From positions 147,275 to 211,274 of the forward strand of contig JAXHLY010000010.1 of assembly GCA_034521715.1 (NCBI GenBank): a stretch of 64,000 bases of DNA. The letters run 5' to 3'. The notes under the pieces are model-generated. The model was not told where the DNA came from. It did no database searches and saw only the letters and a program-made list of their open reading frames with translations. Numbering within the stretch: position 1 is the stretch's first letter; every line of letters begins with the position of its first letter. Position numbers and translations under genes: made by a program. The stretch is from Methylohalomonas sp034521715 (GTDB lineage: Bacteria; Pseudomonadota; Gammaproteobacteria; Methylohalomonadales; Methylohalomonadaceae). This document shows, piece by piece, positions 63,308 to 64,000 of this stretch.

Positions 63308-63948
63308 TACATCGCCCTGTCGGCTTTGTTCATGGCATATGTGAAATCAAGCTGGCCAGGCTCCAGAACAGCAATACCGATACTGACAGAAATATCCAGG
63401 CCATTCGCGGCTGTGTGAAATGGTTCGTTACAAATGGCGGTACGCAGGCGTTCCGCTGTTTCCAATGCTTCCTTGCTGGATGTCTCAGGCAGCATAACAA
63501 CGAATTCTTCGCCGCCTGTGCGGGCAAGTGTGTCCGTCTCCCGGATCACATTCAGACAGCGCTTGACCAGAAGTTGTAAGACTTCATCGCCTATACTATG
63601 TCCATAACTGTCATTTATATTTTTGAACGCGATCAAGATCAATAAGACATATTGCCGTGTGCCGTTTTTTGTAACGCTTTTGCCCTTTAATCTCACGCTC
63701 AAACTCACCGCTGGATACACTCTGCGGTTATAGACACCTGTAAGCGGATCAGTATGAGCCATGGTTGTTAGCTGTCTGCCATCCTGAAATGAATACCAAT
63801 GCCGCTCTGTATCAATCCTGATCAAACCGATCACCATTAACAAGGCTCCGATATGAAAAATGCTGTATGTAGCAATCGTACTGTTATTCGGCAAGCCGGG
63901 TAAATGATAATAAAAATAAAGATACATAAATAATTTCAGTATTACCAA
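63262..63948 (-). CDS. GGDEF diguanylate cyclase, 5' end at or beyond the window edge
   Basis: The visible 228 residues hold a partial membrane region (FHIGALLMVIGLIRIDTERHW) and a GGDEF domain: TDPLTGVYNRRVY, FKNINDSYGHSIGDEVL, RTGGEEFVVML, SIGIAVLEPG, KADRAMYQAKNEGRNRV. Between NRR and FKNIND the sequence (VYPAVSLSVRLKGKSVTKNGTRQYVLLILIA) departs from the family where IDLDHFKNIND would include the catalytic Asp; two compensating frameshifts between about 63620 and 63700 would restore it. The active-site loop is intact. The true N-terminus probably lies upstream of position 64000. Confidence 0.8.
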   Translation of the reverse strand: MVILKLFMYLYFYYHLPGLPNNSTIATYSIFHIGALLMVIGLIRIDTERHWYSFQDGRQLTTMAHTDPLTGVYNRRVYPAVSLSVRLKGKSVTKNGTRQYVLLILIAFKNINDSYGHSIGDEVLQLLVKRCLNVIRETDTLARTGGEEFVVMLPETSSKEALETAERLRTAICNEPFHTAANGLDISVSIGIAVLEPGQLDFTYAMNKADRAMYQAKNEGRNRVVLAE

Positions 63949-64000
63949 TCACAAGTGCAGATAATGGTATTTAAATATCAGATCATAAGGCCCTATTATG

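Overview
The window looks like a chromosomal segment of a facultatively anaerobic, nitrate-respiring gammaproteobacterium. Evidence: a tandem NarK pair with narGHJI, an FNR protein with the CX2CX5C cluster and an E..SR recognition helix, a cbb3 oxidase locus (ccoNOQPGHIS), oxygen-independent HemN, NnrS, and a 28-bp site matching the gammaproteobacterial dif sequence at 24 of 28 positions (my alignment from memory). No species can be named from the sequence alone.

Layout. 1-0.7 kb: decayed IS256-type transposase. 0.8-3.5 kb: lipoprotein, MAPEG protein, a tRNA-Cys-like gene, a beta-barrel protein and a stand-alone LigD-type phosphoesterase. 3.7-12 kb: P2-type ATPase, diguanylate cyclase, Pat-like acetyltransferase, hemN. 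12-25.5 kb: nitrate/NO block (nnrS, sirB2-like, narK1, narK2, narG, narH, narJ, narI, parvulin, beta-barrel porin). 25.5-26.6 kb: an IS30 element with visible ends. 26.7-29.6 kb: two coupled radical SAM genes. 29.7-39.8 kb: cbb3 oxidase structural and assembly genes and fnr. 40-44 kb: Hsp20-like protein and phasin diverging from host-attachment protein, archease and rtcB. 43.7-47 kb: NAD salvage (pncA, pncB) and a broken MgtC/DUF4010 protein. 47-53.3 kb: pterin dehydratase, AsmA, a cupredoxin, an MBL/beta-CASP nuclease, a hydrolase. 53.6-59.9 kb: truncated FtsH fused against an APC permease, a second phasin, a truncated SDR, a site-2 protease. 60-64 kb: GlxA-type regulator, DJ-1/PfpI pseudogene, the dif site with a second half-dif copy, and a GGDEF protein running off the end.

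The unifying theme is oxygen limitation. Four perfect TTGAT-N4-ATCAA FNR boxes lie before narK1, between yip1/cco and ccoI, between phasin/hsp20 and host-attachment/archease/rtcB, and before the second phasin; a one-mismatch box overlaps the hemN start region. FNR itself is encoded beside the cco genes. A local regulon therefore appears to join nitrate respiration, high-affinity oxygen respiration, anaerobic haem synthesis, granule/phasin functions and RNA repair.

A second theme is decay or sequence error. About 15 genes carry indels, several in short homopolymers, while many long genes are intact. A few lesions (two in-frame stops in the DUF4010 gene, the FtsH-permease junction, the cut-off SDR, the DJ-1 remnant) look biological rather than technical. 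An IS5-like miniature inverted-repeat family (three copies) and the dif-associated duplication are the main non-coding structures.
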